From: Treponema sp.
GTDB lineage: Bacteria > Spirochaetota > Spirochaetia > Treponematales > Treponemataceae
Direction: 5' to 3'
NCBI GenBank assembly: GCA_021442965.1
Contig: JABUUX010000319.1
Span: forward strand, 1 to 6,756
Length of the DNA stretch: 6,756 nucleotides
Shown here piece by piece: positions 1 to 6,199 of this stretch (positions are counted from its first letter, which is position 1; each line of letters opens with the position of its first letter). The position numbers and the translations under genes were made by a program. Under the pieces are notes generated by a model. That model was not told where the DNA came from, did no database searches, and worked only from the letters and a program-made list of their open reading frames with translations.

Positions 1-1563
1 TTCTTTGAAAATTATCGTGACGGTCTTGTACAGGTAGGTCCAAATGCATCAGTTCCTAAATATTTTAATGGAACTAATGAAATATACGGATGGCAGTTAA
101 AGGCTTGTGAAGACGGGATTGATGAATTAATTGTTACTTATGGTAATCAGGAAATAAATCCTGATTTTACTGATACAGTAATGAATTATCTTGCACCACT
201 TGATAAAGAAGATCCTAATTACGATATGTACACCGATTCAAACTTTAGAAGAAATTCTTTTGAAAAAAAGGTAAAAAAAGTAGTTGAAGATGGTGTTAAA
301 AAAGGTCTTCCGGCTAAAGATGTTCTTCTTCAGCTTAAGGGGGAAGTAACAAAAAACCAATGGTCGTTCTTTAGAAACTTCCAGAATGTTTTTGCATCTG
401 GAGATAACATTGCCCGTTACTTTTTGAATACACTTATTATGTGGGCAATAGGATTTGTTCCACAGATTCTTGTTTCACTTATTCTTGCAGTATGGTTTAC
501 CAATACTGAATTAAAACTGAAATTCCAGCAGTTTTTCAAAACTGTTATATATATGCCAAACCTGATTATGGCTTCGGCTTTTGCTATGTTGTTTTTTACA
601 TTGTTCTCTCCGAATGGTCCAATTGAATCAATTATCCGGGACTTTAATGCTTGGGGGGAAGCAAGGGAGCTTTCTAAAACAATTACAGGACTCTTTAATG
701 AAGAAAATATTGAAGCTGTAAAACTTTGGATAGGTCAGAATCCGGGTGTGAATGCTTCTGTTGCAGATCTTATTGAACAGGGAGTTATTAATCTTCAGGG
801 GACAAATATTTCAAGGAATGCAGTTGCTGTCTTTTTGAACAATAAGGCAGTTCCATTTTCTGATATGGCAAATGTAATGCAGCTTTTTGAAAGCAAATCG
901 CTTTTCTTTAGTGATACTGCATATAATGAAGCTGTAGCAGCATATCTTGGAAATGGTCCTAAGATTAAAGTAAATCTTCATCTTTTGATGGACGGATTGA
1001 GAGGTTTAAATATAAATGATGCGGTAGGCTGGATTAATGCCGAAACATTATCCCAAGAATCAGCAAAATGGGGTTCTGCTTTTGTAGAAGCTGCCAAACA
1101 GGGAATAGAACCTGTTCGCTTCTTTACCAGACCGGGGTGGACACGTGTTCTTATAGGTGTAATGAACTTCCTTATGTGGTACGGAAATACAACAATCCTT
1201 CTGATGGCAGGTATTATGGGAATTGATAACAGCCTGTTCGAAGCTGCCCGCATAGATGGAGCTTCTCCACTTCAGGTATTCTTCAAAGTTACAATTCCTC
1301 TGCTGCTTCCAATTTTTGTATATGTAATGATTACATCATTAATTGGTGGTATTCAGATGTTCGATGTTCCTCAGATTTTGACTAAGGGTAGTGGTGCACC
1401 GAATCGCACAACAATGACAATCATTATGAAGCTTAACAACTATCTTACAATCAGTAAGAACTACGGTAATGCCGGTGTTATGTCTATTCTTATTTTTGCT
1501 GTAACAGGTGTACTGTCAGGTCTTGTTTATAAAATGACAATGGCTCAGTACAAACAGAAATAA
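1..1563 (+). CDS. MalF-type carbohydrate ABC transporter permease, 5' truncated by the window
   Basis: Inner-membrane permease subunit of a sugar importer that pairs with the next gene to form the channel. The frame is open from base 1 and gives 520 residues. The first ATG (181) has no Shine-Dalgarno sequence in front of it, and no ATG, GTG or TTG occurs in frame before it, so the real start lies upstream. Numbered from base 1, hydrophobic segments are visible at about 139-166, 180-203, 379-404, 433-451 and 492-512. The ATPase-docking EAA loop is at about 414-433 (EAARIDGA, then TIPLLLP). The first membrane segment of the usual six is missing and presumably upstream. Two hydrophilic stretches are unusual: about 135 visible residues before the first helix, and about 170 residues (207-375) between the third and fourth helices of the six-helix core, where relatives have a short loop. 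The family is secure from the EAA loop and neighbour; the sugar cannot be read from sequence. Confidence 0.93.
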   Translation, partial: FFENYRDGLVQVGPNASVPKYFNGTNEIYGWQLKACEDGIDELIVTYGNQEINPDFTDTVMNYLAPLDKEDPNYDMYTDSNFRRNSFEKKVKKVVEDGVKKGLPAKDVLLQLKGEVTKNQWSFFRNFQNVFASGDNIARYFLNTLIMWAIGFVPQILVSLILAVWFTNTELKLKFQQFFKTVIYMPNLIMASAFAMLFFTLFSPNGPIESIIRDFNAWGEARELSKTITGLFNEENIEAVKLWIGQNPGVNASVADLIEQGVINLQGTNISRNAVAVFLNNKAVPFSDMANVMQLFESKSLFFSDTAYNEAVAAYLGNGPKIKVNLHLLMDGLRGLNINDAVGWINAETLSQESAKWGSAFVEAAKQGIEPVRFFTRPGWTRVLIGVMNFLMWYGNTTILLMAGIMGIDNSLFEAARIDGASPLQVFFKVTIPLLLPIFVYVMITSLIGGIQMFDVPQILTKGSGAPNRTTMTIIMKLNNYLTISKNYGNAGVMSILIFAVTGVLSGLVYKMTMAQYKQK

Positions 1564-1569
1564 GGGGGA
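1562..1569 (+). promoter_or_regulatory. Ribosome-binding site of the second permease
   Basis: AAGGGGGA overlaps the stop codon of the upstream permease and ends five bases before the ATG at 1575. It fixes the start of the downstream gene and, with the 11-base gap, supports co-transcription and possible translational coupling of the two permeases. Confidence 0.8.
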
Positions 1570-1574
1570 TTTTT

Positions 1575-2492
1575 ATGGAACAGAAAACACTTCAAACACA
1601 ATATGCCAGCCAGTCTAAGACACTTATTGTGCGCAGATTTTTTTGCTATCTGGTGCTTGCACTTTTGGCTTTTATTTCTCTTTTCCCATTCTATATTCTG
1701 ATTATCAATTCAACCCGAACTCATTTTCAGATTCAGCTTGGATTTTCGGCTCTTCCTGGAAAAAATCTGGTAAGAAACTTTCTTCAGCTTGTTCGTGTTG
1801 AAGAATGGCGCGGACCGAATGGTGAAGTAATCAATGCCTATGGAAAGAACTATCCGATTGTAAAAGGTCTTTTGAACAGCCTTATTGTATCTTGTTCTTG
1901 TGCAGTCGTTACAACTTACTTTTCTGCTATGACTTCATACGGCATTTATATGTATAACTTCAAATTTAAGAAGGCTGCATTCCGTTTTATTCTGGCGGTT
2001 ATGATGGTTCCAACGCAGGTTTCAACCCTCGGGTTTTATCAGCTGCTAAGAAAGATGAATCTTTTGGATAGTTTTGCAGGACTTATTATTCCTGCTGTAG
2101 CGGCGCCTGCGGTATTCTTTTATATGTATCAGGCTATGGAGGCTACACTGCCTTACTCAATTGTTGAGGCGGCTCGAGTAGACGGATGTAATGAGTTCAG
2201 AACTTTTAACGGAATTGTTCTTCCAATGATGAAGCCTGCGATTGCTGTACAGGCAATTTTCAGCTTTGTTTCTTCCTGGAACAATTTCTTTATTCCTTCT
2301 CTTATTTTGGAAAAACCTCATTGGACCGTTCCTCTTGTAGTTTCTGCGGCTCGTTCTGCGGATTATATGAGTTTTAACATGGGGATTATTTATATTCTGC
2401 TTACAGTTGCTATAGTACCGCTTTTGATTGCTTATTTGTTCTTGTCTAAGTCAATTATAGCGGGTGTTACTGCGGGTGGAGTAAAGGAATAG
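1575..2492 (+). CDS. MalG-type carbohydrate ABC transporter permease
   Basis: Second channel-forming subunit of the same sugar importer, 305 residues, close to the family's usual 270-300. Membrane segments are visible at about 22-46, 98-123, 134-158, 168-189, 220-243 and 269-291, giving the six-helix fold. The EAA loop lies at 198-217 (EAARVDGC, then IVLPMMKP). The C-terminus ends GVTAGGVKE, a typical MalG-family tail. The first extracytoplasmic loop (about 50-97) is somewhat long and includes WRGPNGE. The ATG is supported by a strong Shine-Dalgarno sequence in the stop codon of the upstream permease. No ATPase gene follows; instead a convergent gap with a long palindrome begins after the stop. 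The importer therefore probably uses an ATPase encoded elsewhere, as many MalFG-type systems do with a shared MsmK-like ATPase; that last point is inference. Confidence 0.95.
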   Translation: MEQKTLQTQYASQSKTLIVRRFFCYLVLALLAFISLFPFYILIINSTRTHFQIQLGFSALPGKNLVRNFLQLVRVEEWRGPNGEVINAYGKNYPIVKGLLNSLIVSCSCAVVTTYFSAMTSYGIYMYNFKFKKAAFRFILAVMMVPTQVSTLGFYQLLRKMNLLDSFAGLIIPAVAAPAVFFYMYQAMEATLPYSIVEAARVDGCNEFRTFNGIVLPMMKPAIAVQAIFSFVSSWNNFFIPSLILEKPHWTVPLVVSAARSADYMSFNMGIIYILLTVAIVPLLIAYLFLSKSIIAGVTAGGVKE

Positions 2493-2493
2493 A

Positions 2494-2644
2494 AAGAAAC
2501 TGACTATATACTTGGATGTGAACTTAGGGCTGGCTCTCGGCAGAAGTCAGGTTTTCGGCAATAACGTAGCTTCGCGACGGCTGCCTCAAACCAAGCTTCT
2601 GCCTACGCCAGCCCTAATTTGTTAATAAGGATAGACAGTTTCTT
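2494..2644. repeat. Nested imperfect palindrome behind the permease operon
   Basis: Paired arms, outside to inside, are as follows. 2494-2507 pairs with 2631-2644 (13 of 14 bases). 2524-2534 pairs with 2607-2617 (TTAGGGCTGGC, perfect over 11). 2539-2546 pairs with 2596-2603 (GGCAGAAG, perfect over 8). 2550-2554 pairs with 2588-2592, and 2557-2560 with 2582-2585. A small apical stem is 2565-2570 with 2574-2579, with one mismatch. Small asymmetric internal loops separate the blocks. The structure begins two bases after the permease stop codon. The 94-base core (2524-2617) could be a REP/MITE-like element. The outer arms, ending in CAGTTTCTTC, could be the remains of a simpler terminator. No transposase or attC consensus (RYYYAAC/GTTRRRY) is present at its ends. 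Its function is unknown; the pairing itself is seen directly. Confidence 0.8.
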
Positions 2645-2704
2645 CAGATGAAAAAATTTCGCTGCGCAATGTGCTTCAAGCCAGGAATGTTTTTCCGTAG
2701 CTGG

Positions 2705-2742
2705 GTTCCCGTCTTTTTAGACTATTAGTTCCGTCTTTTTAG
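2705..2742. repeat. Short direct repeat, two copies
   Basis: GTTCCCGTCTTTTTAG (2705-2720) recurs as GTTCCGTCTTTTTAG (2728-2742), differing by one C. The copies are about 22 bases apart, in the gap between the permease operon and the recQ stop. Only two copies are present, with no associated gene. It may be a local duplication. Confidence 0.6.
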
Positions 2743-2757
2743 GTTGTAATTTAAATT

Positions 2758-4341
2758 TTATATTCTTATTGGAAGGTATACTGATTCCCTTGTTACCAGA
2801 AGATTGCGCCCTTTAGATGTCATCTTAAGAATATTATAATCTCCTTCTTTTTTTATAAATCCTGACTGAATCATAAGCTCTGAAAGTTCAAACCATTTGT
2901 CTTTATCAATGTCTTTTCCAATACCATATGTAGAAACTTTGTTATGATGATTTTCAATAATTCTTTTTTGTCGGGAACCAAGTAGAACATCAATTACATA
3001 AGCTGTTCCGTAGCGTTCGTTTGTACGAATCATACAGCAAAGAAATTTTTGAACAGGAATAGTTACATCAGTAAGAGGTATACTTCCTTTGGAGCAGACA
3101 TCACAGCATTTGGTTTGTTCAGGGTGATTTTGTGGTTCCCAACTTTCCCCAAAGTATCCTAAAAGAGTCTTTCTTCGGCATGTATGAAGAGTCCCATAAT
3201 TAACCATAGCTTGAAGCAGTTGTTCTGCTTTTGTTTTATCTGCCATATCCTCAAAGAAATAACGGATTTTATGTGCATCTCCACGAGAAAATAAAAGAAG
3301 AGCTTCACTTGGTCTGCCGTCACGTCCTGCCCGTCCAATTTCCTGATAGTATTCTTCAAGAGATTTTGGAAGGTCGTAGTTTATTACAAATCTTACATCG
3401 GGTTTGTCTATGCCCATACCAAAAGCAACTGTGGCTACAATAATCTGTACTTTCCCGGAAATAAAGTCATCCTGATTTTTTGTTCGTTTTTCATCGGAAA
3501 GCCCAGCGTGGTAAGAGCGTACAGAATATTTAAGATGATTTAATGAAAGAGTAAGTTCATCAACCTGTTTTCTGGAACAGCAGTAAATGATGCCGCTTTC
3601 GCCTTTGTGACGGGAAATACATTCGCAGACTAAATCAAAGGCAGCAATTTTAGGTTTAACAGAAAGGAAGATATTCGGGCGGTTAAAACTGGAAATAAAG
3701 ATTTCAGGCGTTTTCATGCCAAGATTTTTAATAATATCATTTCGTACAAGGCTTGTTGCTGTAGCGGTCAAAGCAAGCATTACTGCATCAGGACAAAGTT
3801 TTCGAACATATGATATTTCAAGATAGTCCGGTCTAAAATCGTGTCCCCATTCACTTATACAGTGAGCTTCATCGATTGTAACGCAACTGACATGAACTTG
3901 ACCGCTGGTTAAAAGTTCTCGAATTTTATTTGAAGTAAGACCTTCTGGAGAAAGATAGACAAGTTTTATGTTTCCGTTTTTAATTTCTTTTTGAGACTCA
4001 AGAAATTCATCCCAGTCCAAGGTACTGTTGATATAAACGCAGGGTATGCCGGAATCTTTCATAGCAGAAACCTGGTCCTGCATAAGAGAAATGAGAGGCG
4101 AAATAACAAGCGTTATCCCTTCTAAAATAAGAGCGGGAATTTGATAACAAAGAGATTTTCCTCCTCCGGTTGGCATTACGGCAAGAGTATCTTTCCCAGA
4201 GAGAACATTGTTAATGATTTCTTTTTGTTTGTATCTGAACTCTGTAAAGCCAAAAACTTCTTTAAGAACTGTTTCGGGTGAGGAACCAATAAAAGTGGAT
4301 GATGTAATCTTCACATATTTATTATAACAAGGTAGGAACAC
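2758..4341 (-). CDS. recQ: ATP-dependent DNA helicase RecQ, short form without HRDC
   Basis: 3'-5' superfamily 2 helicase that unwinds recombination and stalled-fork intermediates in the cytoplasm. In 527 residues all RecQ motifs appear in order: motif 0 (GFTEFRYKQ, about 31-39), Walker A PTGGGKS (57-63), Ia SPLISLMQDQ (81-90), DEAH (157-160) followed by the aromatic-rich loop CISEWGHDFRPDY, III ALTATAT (190-196), IV at about 250-264, V at about 299-321 and VI YYQEIGRAGRDG (331-342). The zinc-binding region has Cys 388, 412, 413 and 416; the usual spacing near the end is C-x2-C-x2-C, so the adjacent Cys pair is atypical. A winged-helix RQC domain fills about 425-525. The protein then stops, about 80 residues short of E. 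coli RecQ, so HRDC is absent. The start drawn is GTG at 4341, with a GGGG run 8 bases upstream (4349-4352). An alternative GTG at 4314 would give 518 residues and keep every motif. Confidence 0.96.
   Translation of the reverse strand: MFLPCYNKYVKITSSTFIGSSPETVLKEVFGFTEFRYKQKEIINNVLSGKDTLAVMPTGGGKSLCYQIPALILEGITLVISPLISLMQDQVSAMKDSGIPCVYINSTLDWDEFLESQKEIKNGNIKLVYLSPEGLTSNKIRELLTSGQVHVSCVTIDEAHCISEWGHDFRPDYLEISYVRKLCPDAVMLALTATATSLVRNDIIKNLGMKTPEIFISSFNRPNIFLSVKPKIAAFDLVCECISRHKGESGIIYCCSRKQVDELTLSLNHLKYSVRSYHAGLSDEKRTKNQDDFISGKVQIIVATVAFGMGIDKPDVRFVINYDLPKSLEEYYQEIGRAGRDGRPSEALLLFSRGDAHKIRYFFEDMADKTKAEQLLQAMVNYGTLHTCRRKTLLGYFGESWEPQNHPEQTKCCDVCSKGSIPLTDVTIPVQKFLCCMIRTNERYGTAYVIDVLLGSRQKRIIENHHNKVSTYGIGKDIDKDKWFELSELMIQSGFIKKEGDYNILKMTSKGRNLLVTRESVYLPIRI
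4321..4326 (-). promoter_or_regulatory. Possible -10 box near the recQ start
   Basis: On the - strand this is TATAAT, a perfect -10 hexamer, lying inside the first codons of recQ as drawn. Six bases separate it from the GTG at 4314. If it is used, transcription would begin at or beside that GTG and the message would be leaderless. No good -35 hexamer is seen at 17 bases, and TATAAT is common by chance in AT-rich DNA, so this is only a candidate. Confidence 0.25.
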
Positions 4342-4370
4342 TTGAAAAACCCCACTTAATTTGTTAATAT
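4342..4370 (+). promoter_or_regulatory. Sigma-70-type promoter of tRNA-Leu
   Basis: TTGAAA (4342-4347, five of six matches to the -35 consensus) and TAATAT (4365-4370, four of six to the -10 consensus) are separated by exactly 17 bases. The predicted start, near 4377, is a few bases before the mature tRNA 5' end at 4385. The promoter lies back to back with the recQ start on the other strand. Confidence 0.6.
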
Positions 4371-4384
4371 TTTTCCATTGTTAA

Positions 4385-4467
4385 GCCGGCGTGGTGGAAT
4401 GGTAGACACGAAGGACTCAAAATCCTTTGTTAGCAATAACGTAAGAGTTCAAGTCTCTTCGCCGGTA
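4385..4467 (+). tRNA. tRNA-Leu, anticodon CAA
   Basis: A class II tRNA of 83 bases that reads UUG codons. The acceptor stem pairs GCCGGCG (4385-4391) with CGCCGGT (4460-4466), with a G-U at the first pair and discriminator A at 4467. The anticodon stem AAGGA/TCCTT (4411-4415 and 4423-4427) holds the loop CTCAAAA with anticodon CAA at 4418-4420. A long variable arm, with GTTA/TAAC closing a GCAA loop, is diagnostic of Leu/Ser/Tyr class tRNAs. The T arm is AAGAG-TTCAAGT-CTCTT (4443-4459). The 3' CCA is not encoded (ATT follows), so it must be added after transcription. The gene stands alone between recQ and yifB, opposite to their direction. Confidence 0.95.
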
Positions 4468-4470
4468 ATT

Positions 4471-4503
4471 AAGGCTGTTCTGTATGTCAGACAGCCTTTT
4501 CTG
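4471..4503 (+). terminator. Intrinsic terminator after tRNA-Leu
   Basis: AAGGCTGT (4471-4478) and CTG (4480-4482) pair with CAG and ACAGCCTT (4488-4498) around a five-base TATGT loop, with a single bulged T at 4479. A T-rich tail (TTTTCTGTTT) follows. It begins three bases after the tRNA. In the other direction the stem lies about 30 bases beyond the yifB stop but is followed only by AATTACC, so termination of yifB there is less convincing. Confidence 0.85.
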
Positions 4504-4529
4504 TTTAACTGAATTTTAATTATTTGATA

Positions 4530-6101
4530 TTAAAATTCATCAAATGCCAGATTATTGAAAACCTTTCTAAAATCTACGGCTTCATCCAAATGATTTTTTT
4601 GAATATCAACAGAACCGTCCATATCTGCAATTGTTCTGGCTGTTTTAATTATGCTTGCTGTTGCACGAGGAGAAAATCCGTAATGAACAACAGCTTTATC
4701 CAAAGTTTTTTTAACTTCTGCATTTAGCGGACAGAAAGATCCTGTTTGTTCTGGAGTTAAAGATGCATTTTTACAACCCTGCCGTTTTCTTTGAATAGAA
4801 ACAGCTTTTGCAATTGGTCGCCTTAATTCATTTGTGGAAAGCGTTTTTTGAGATTCATCGAACCCGTTTTCGGATTCATTTGAGACTGAAACTCTAAGGT
4901 CAACGCGATCTAATAATGGAGCCGAGAATTTTTTCCAGTAATGATCAATGGCACTGGCAGAGCAAAGGCAGATTTTGCTTTTGTTTCCGTAATTCCCACA
5001 AGGGCAGGGGTTTGCGGCAAGCATAAGCTGGAAGTTTGCAGGATAAACGGTAGAGCGACCTGCACGACTGAGTGTAATGCGACTGCTTTCCAGTGGGACT
5101 CGCAGAGTTTGTAAGACTGTAGTACGAAATTCTGCAGCTTCATCAAGAAATAAAACTCCGTTATGAGCCAAACTTATTTCTCCAGGTCTGCACTGAGGTC
5201 CGCCGCCACATAAACCTTCGAGCGTCGCTGTAGAATGTGGCATTCTGAAAGGTGGCGTTCTGATTATTGGTTCTGACGGTTGCAGAATACCTGCTAAAGA
5301 CCAAATACGCGTTACGCTTTGTGCTTCTTCTTTTGTAAGTAGAGGTAGCAGAGCAGGAAGCTTCTGTACGGCCATTGTCTTTCCACAACCAGGTGCACCA
5401 ACAGCCATTAGGTTATGACCACCAGCCGCCGCTATCTGAAGCGCCCTTACCAACTTTTCTTGTCCGCGAAGTTCAGAAAATTCAAACCCTTCCATCACAG
5501 GCCCAAAGTAAACCCCGTCAATTAGAACGGAACCTGCAGGTAAGCCTTGTTCATCGGTTACATGCCTGGAAGCAGAAAAGCAGTCCGGATTTTTTAAAGC
5601 ATTCAGAGCATCTGATAAAGTATCTGCTCCGTACACAAGCATTCCGGTAACTTCACGGGCTTCATCGGCGTTTCCTTGAGGAACTATACACCTGGAAATA
5701 CCACAGGCTTGAGCTGTGGAACAGGCAGCATGGACTCCTTTTACAGCACGAATTTTTCCTGAAAGTTCAAGCTCCCCCATAATCAGAACACTGTCTGACA
5801 TAAAATTATCAGAAGAATTTTCTGAAATTTCATTAGCCGCTAGAACAGAAAGTGCAATAGGCAAATCAAAGCCGGCACCTTCTTTTTTCAGATCGGCAGG
5901 AGACAGGCTGATAAGAACTCTTTCTGGTGGAAAATCAAACCCTGAATTTCTTATAGCGGCTTGCATGCGTTCACGAGCTTCTTTAACCGCTCCATCAGCA
6001 AGTCCTACAACATCAACCGCGGGAATGCCTCTCCTTAAATCCACTTCAACTGTAACAAGGGAACCTTCGTATCCGAAAGGTGAAAAAGAATAAATTTCCA
6101 T
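4530..6101 (-). CDS. yifB: YifB/ComM family AAA+ ATPase (Mg-chelatase-like)
   Basis: 523 residues, the usual family length. The E. coli/Haemophilus/Vibrio relative ComM is a hexameric helicase that drives branch migration during integration of donor DNA in natural transformation; in non-transformable bacteria the role is unclear. The N-terminal lobe with the Lon-protease-like fold typical of the family spans about 1-170 (SFSPFGYEG, DVVGLADGAVKEARER, SPADLKKEGAGFDLPIAL, MGELELSGKIRAVKG). The ATPase core starts with ELRGQEK (210-216), then Walker A GAPGCGKT (235-242), PFRMPHST (284-291), Walker B LFLDEAAEF (317-325; many relatives have LFLDELPEF) and the Cys motif NPCPCGNYG with Cys 366, 368, 378 and 380. 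PLLDRVDL (395-402) and a C-terminal lobe with SPRATASIIKTARTIAD (477-493) complete it. The ATG at 6101 has AGGAG five bases upstream. No sign of truncation. Whether it promotes DNA uptake here is unknown. Confidence 0.96.
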   Translation of the reverse strand: MEIYSFSPFGYEGSLVTVEVDLRRGIPAVDVVGLADGAVKEARERMQAAIRNSGFDFPPERVLISLSPADLKKEGAGFDLPIALSVLAANEISENSSDNFMSDSVLIMGELELSGKIRAVKGVHAACSTAQACGISRCIVPQGNADEAREVTGMLVYGADTLSDALNALKNPDCFSASRHVTDEQGLPAGSVLIDGVYFGPVMEGFEFSELRGQEKLVRALQIAAAGGHNLMAVGAPGCGKTMAVQKLPALLPLLTKEEAQSVTRIWSLAGILQPSEPIIRTPPFRMPHSTATLEGLCGGGPQCRPGEISLAHNGVLFLDEAAEFRTTVLQTLRVPLESSRITLSRAGRSTVYPANFQLMLAANPCPCGNYGNKSKICLCSASAIDHYWKKFSAPLLDRVDLRVSVSNESENGFDESQKTLSTNELRRPIAKAVSIQRKRQGCKNASLTPEQTGSFCPLNAEVKKTLDKAVVHYGFSPRATASIIKTARTIADMDGSVDIQKNHLDEAVDFRKVFNNLAFDEF

Positions 6102-6106
6102 AAAAA

Positions 6107-6127
6107 CTCCTGACAGAAAAATCTGTC
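6107..6127 (-). promoter_or_regulatory. yifB Shine-Dalgarno with abutting hairpin
   Basis: Read on the - strand, GACAGA and TCTGTC form a perfect six-base-pair stem around a TTTT loop (6112-6127). AGGAG (6107-6111) follows with no gap and lies five bases before the yifB ATG. In RNA the hairpin would sit against the ribosome-binding site without covering it. In DNA it is a 16-base palindrome that could be an operator. The pairing is seen; a regulatory role is inference. Confidence 0.5.
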
Positions 6128-6134
6128 TAAAGTT

Positions 6135-6164
6135 AATATGGCTTTATTTTTCATTATTACGCAA
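6135..6164 (-). promoter_or_regulatory. Weak candidate promoter for yifB
   Basis: On the - strand TTGCGT (6159-6164) and CATATT (6135-6140) are 18 bases apart in the 97-base gap between dnaX and yifB. The matches are three of six and four of six to the sigma-70 hexamers, which is poor. Read-through from dnaX is an equal alternative. Confidence 0.2.
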
Positions 6165-6199
6165 AATCTAAGAAAAATTTTTAAGATTTTTTTGATGTC

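Noticed and set aside
181..183. ATG at 181 as the start of the first permease
   Set aside because: The frame stays open to base 1, there is no Shine-Dalgarno sequence before the ATG, and starting there would leave the protein without its first membrane helix; it is an internal Met.
978..1253. Antisense open frame of 91 codons opposite the first permease
   Set aside because: No ribosome-binding site or recognisable motif, and the + strand frame encodes the conserved EAA loop.
2558..2568. GCAATAACGTA shared by the palindrome apex and the tRNA variable arm (4433-4443)
   Set aside because: An 11-base match is expected about ten times by chance in a window of this length, and the two contexts fold differently.
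2494..2644. Integron attC site
   Set aside because: Imperfect palindromes of this size recall attC, but the ends lack a matching RYYYAAC and GTTRRRY pair (GTTAATA at 2621 fails), and there is no cassette-like gene or integrase.
4524..4727. Small + strand open frame after the tRNA terminator
   Set aside because: It is antisense to the yifB C-terminus and lacks a ribosome-binding site.
5716..6093. Open frames opposite yifB on the + strand (for example 125 codons here and 91 codons at 5375-5650)
   Set aside because: They lie wholly antisense to a well-conserved gene, have low-complexity Ser/Pro/Thr-rich translations, and show no family motif.
6163..6190. AT-only inverted repeat AAAATCT/AGATTTT between dnaX and yifB as a dnaX terminator
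   Set aside because: Almost no G-C pairs, mismatches in the inner stem, and on the - strand the T run is part of the stem and followed by GCG; too weak to call.
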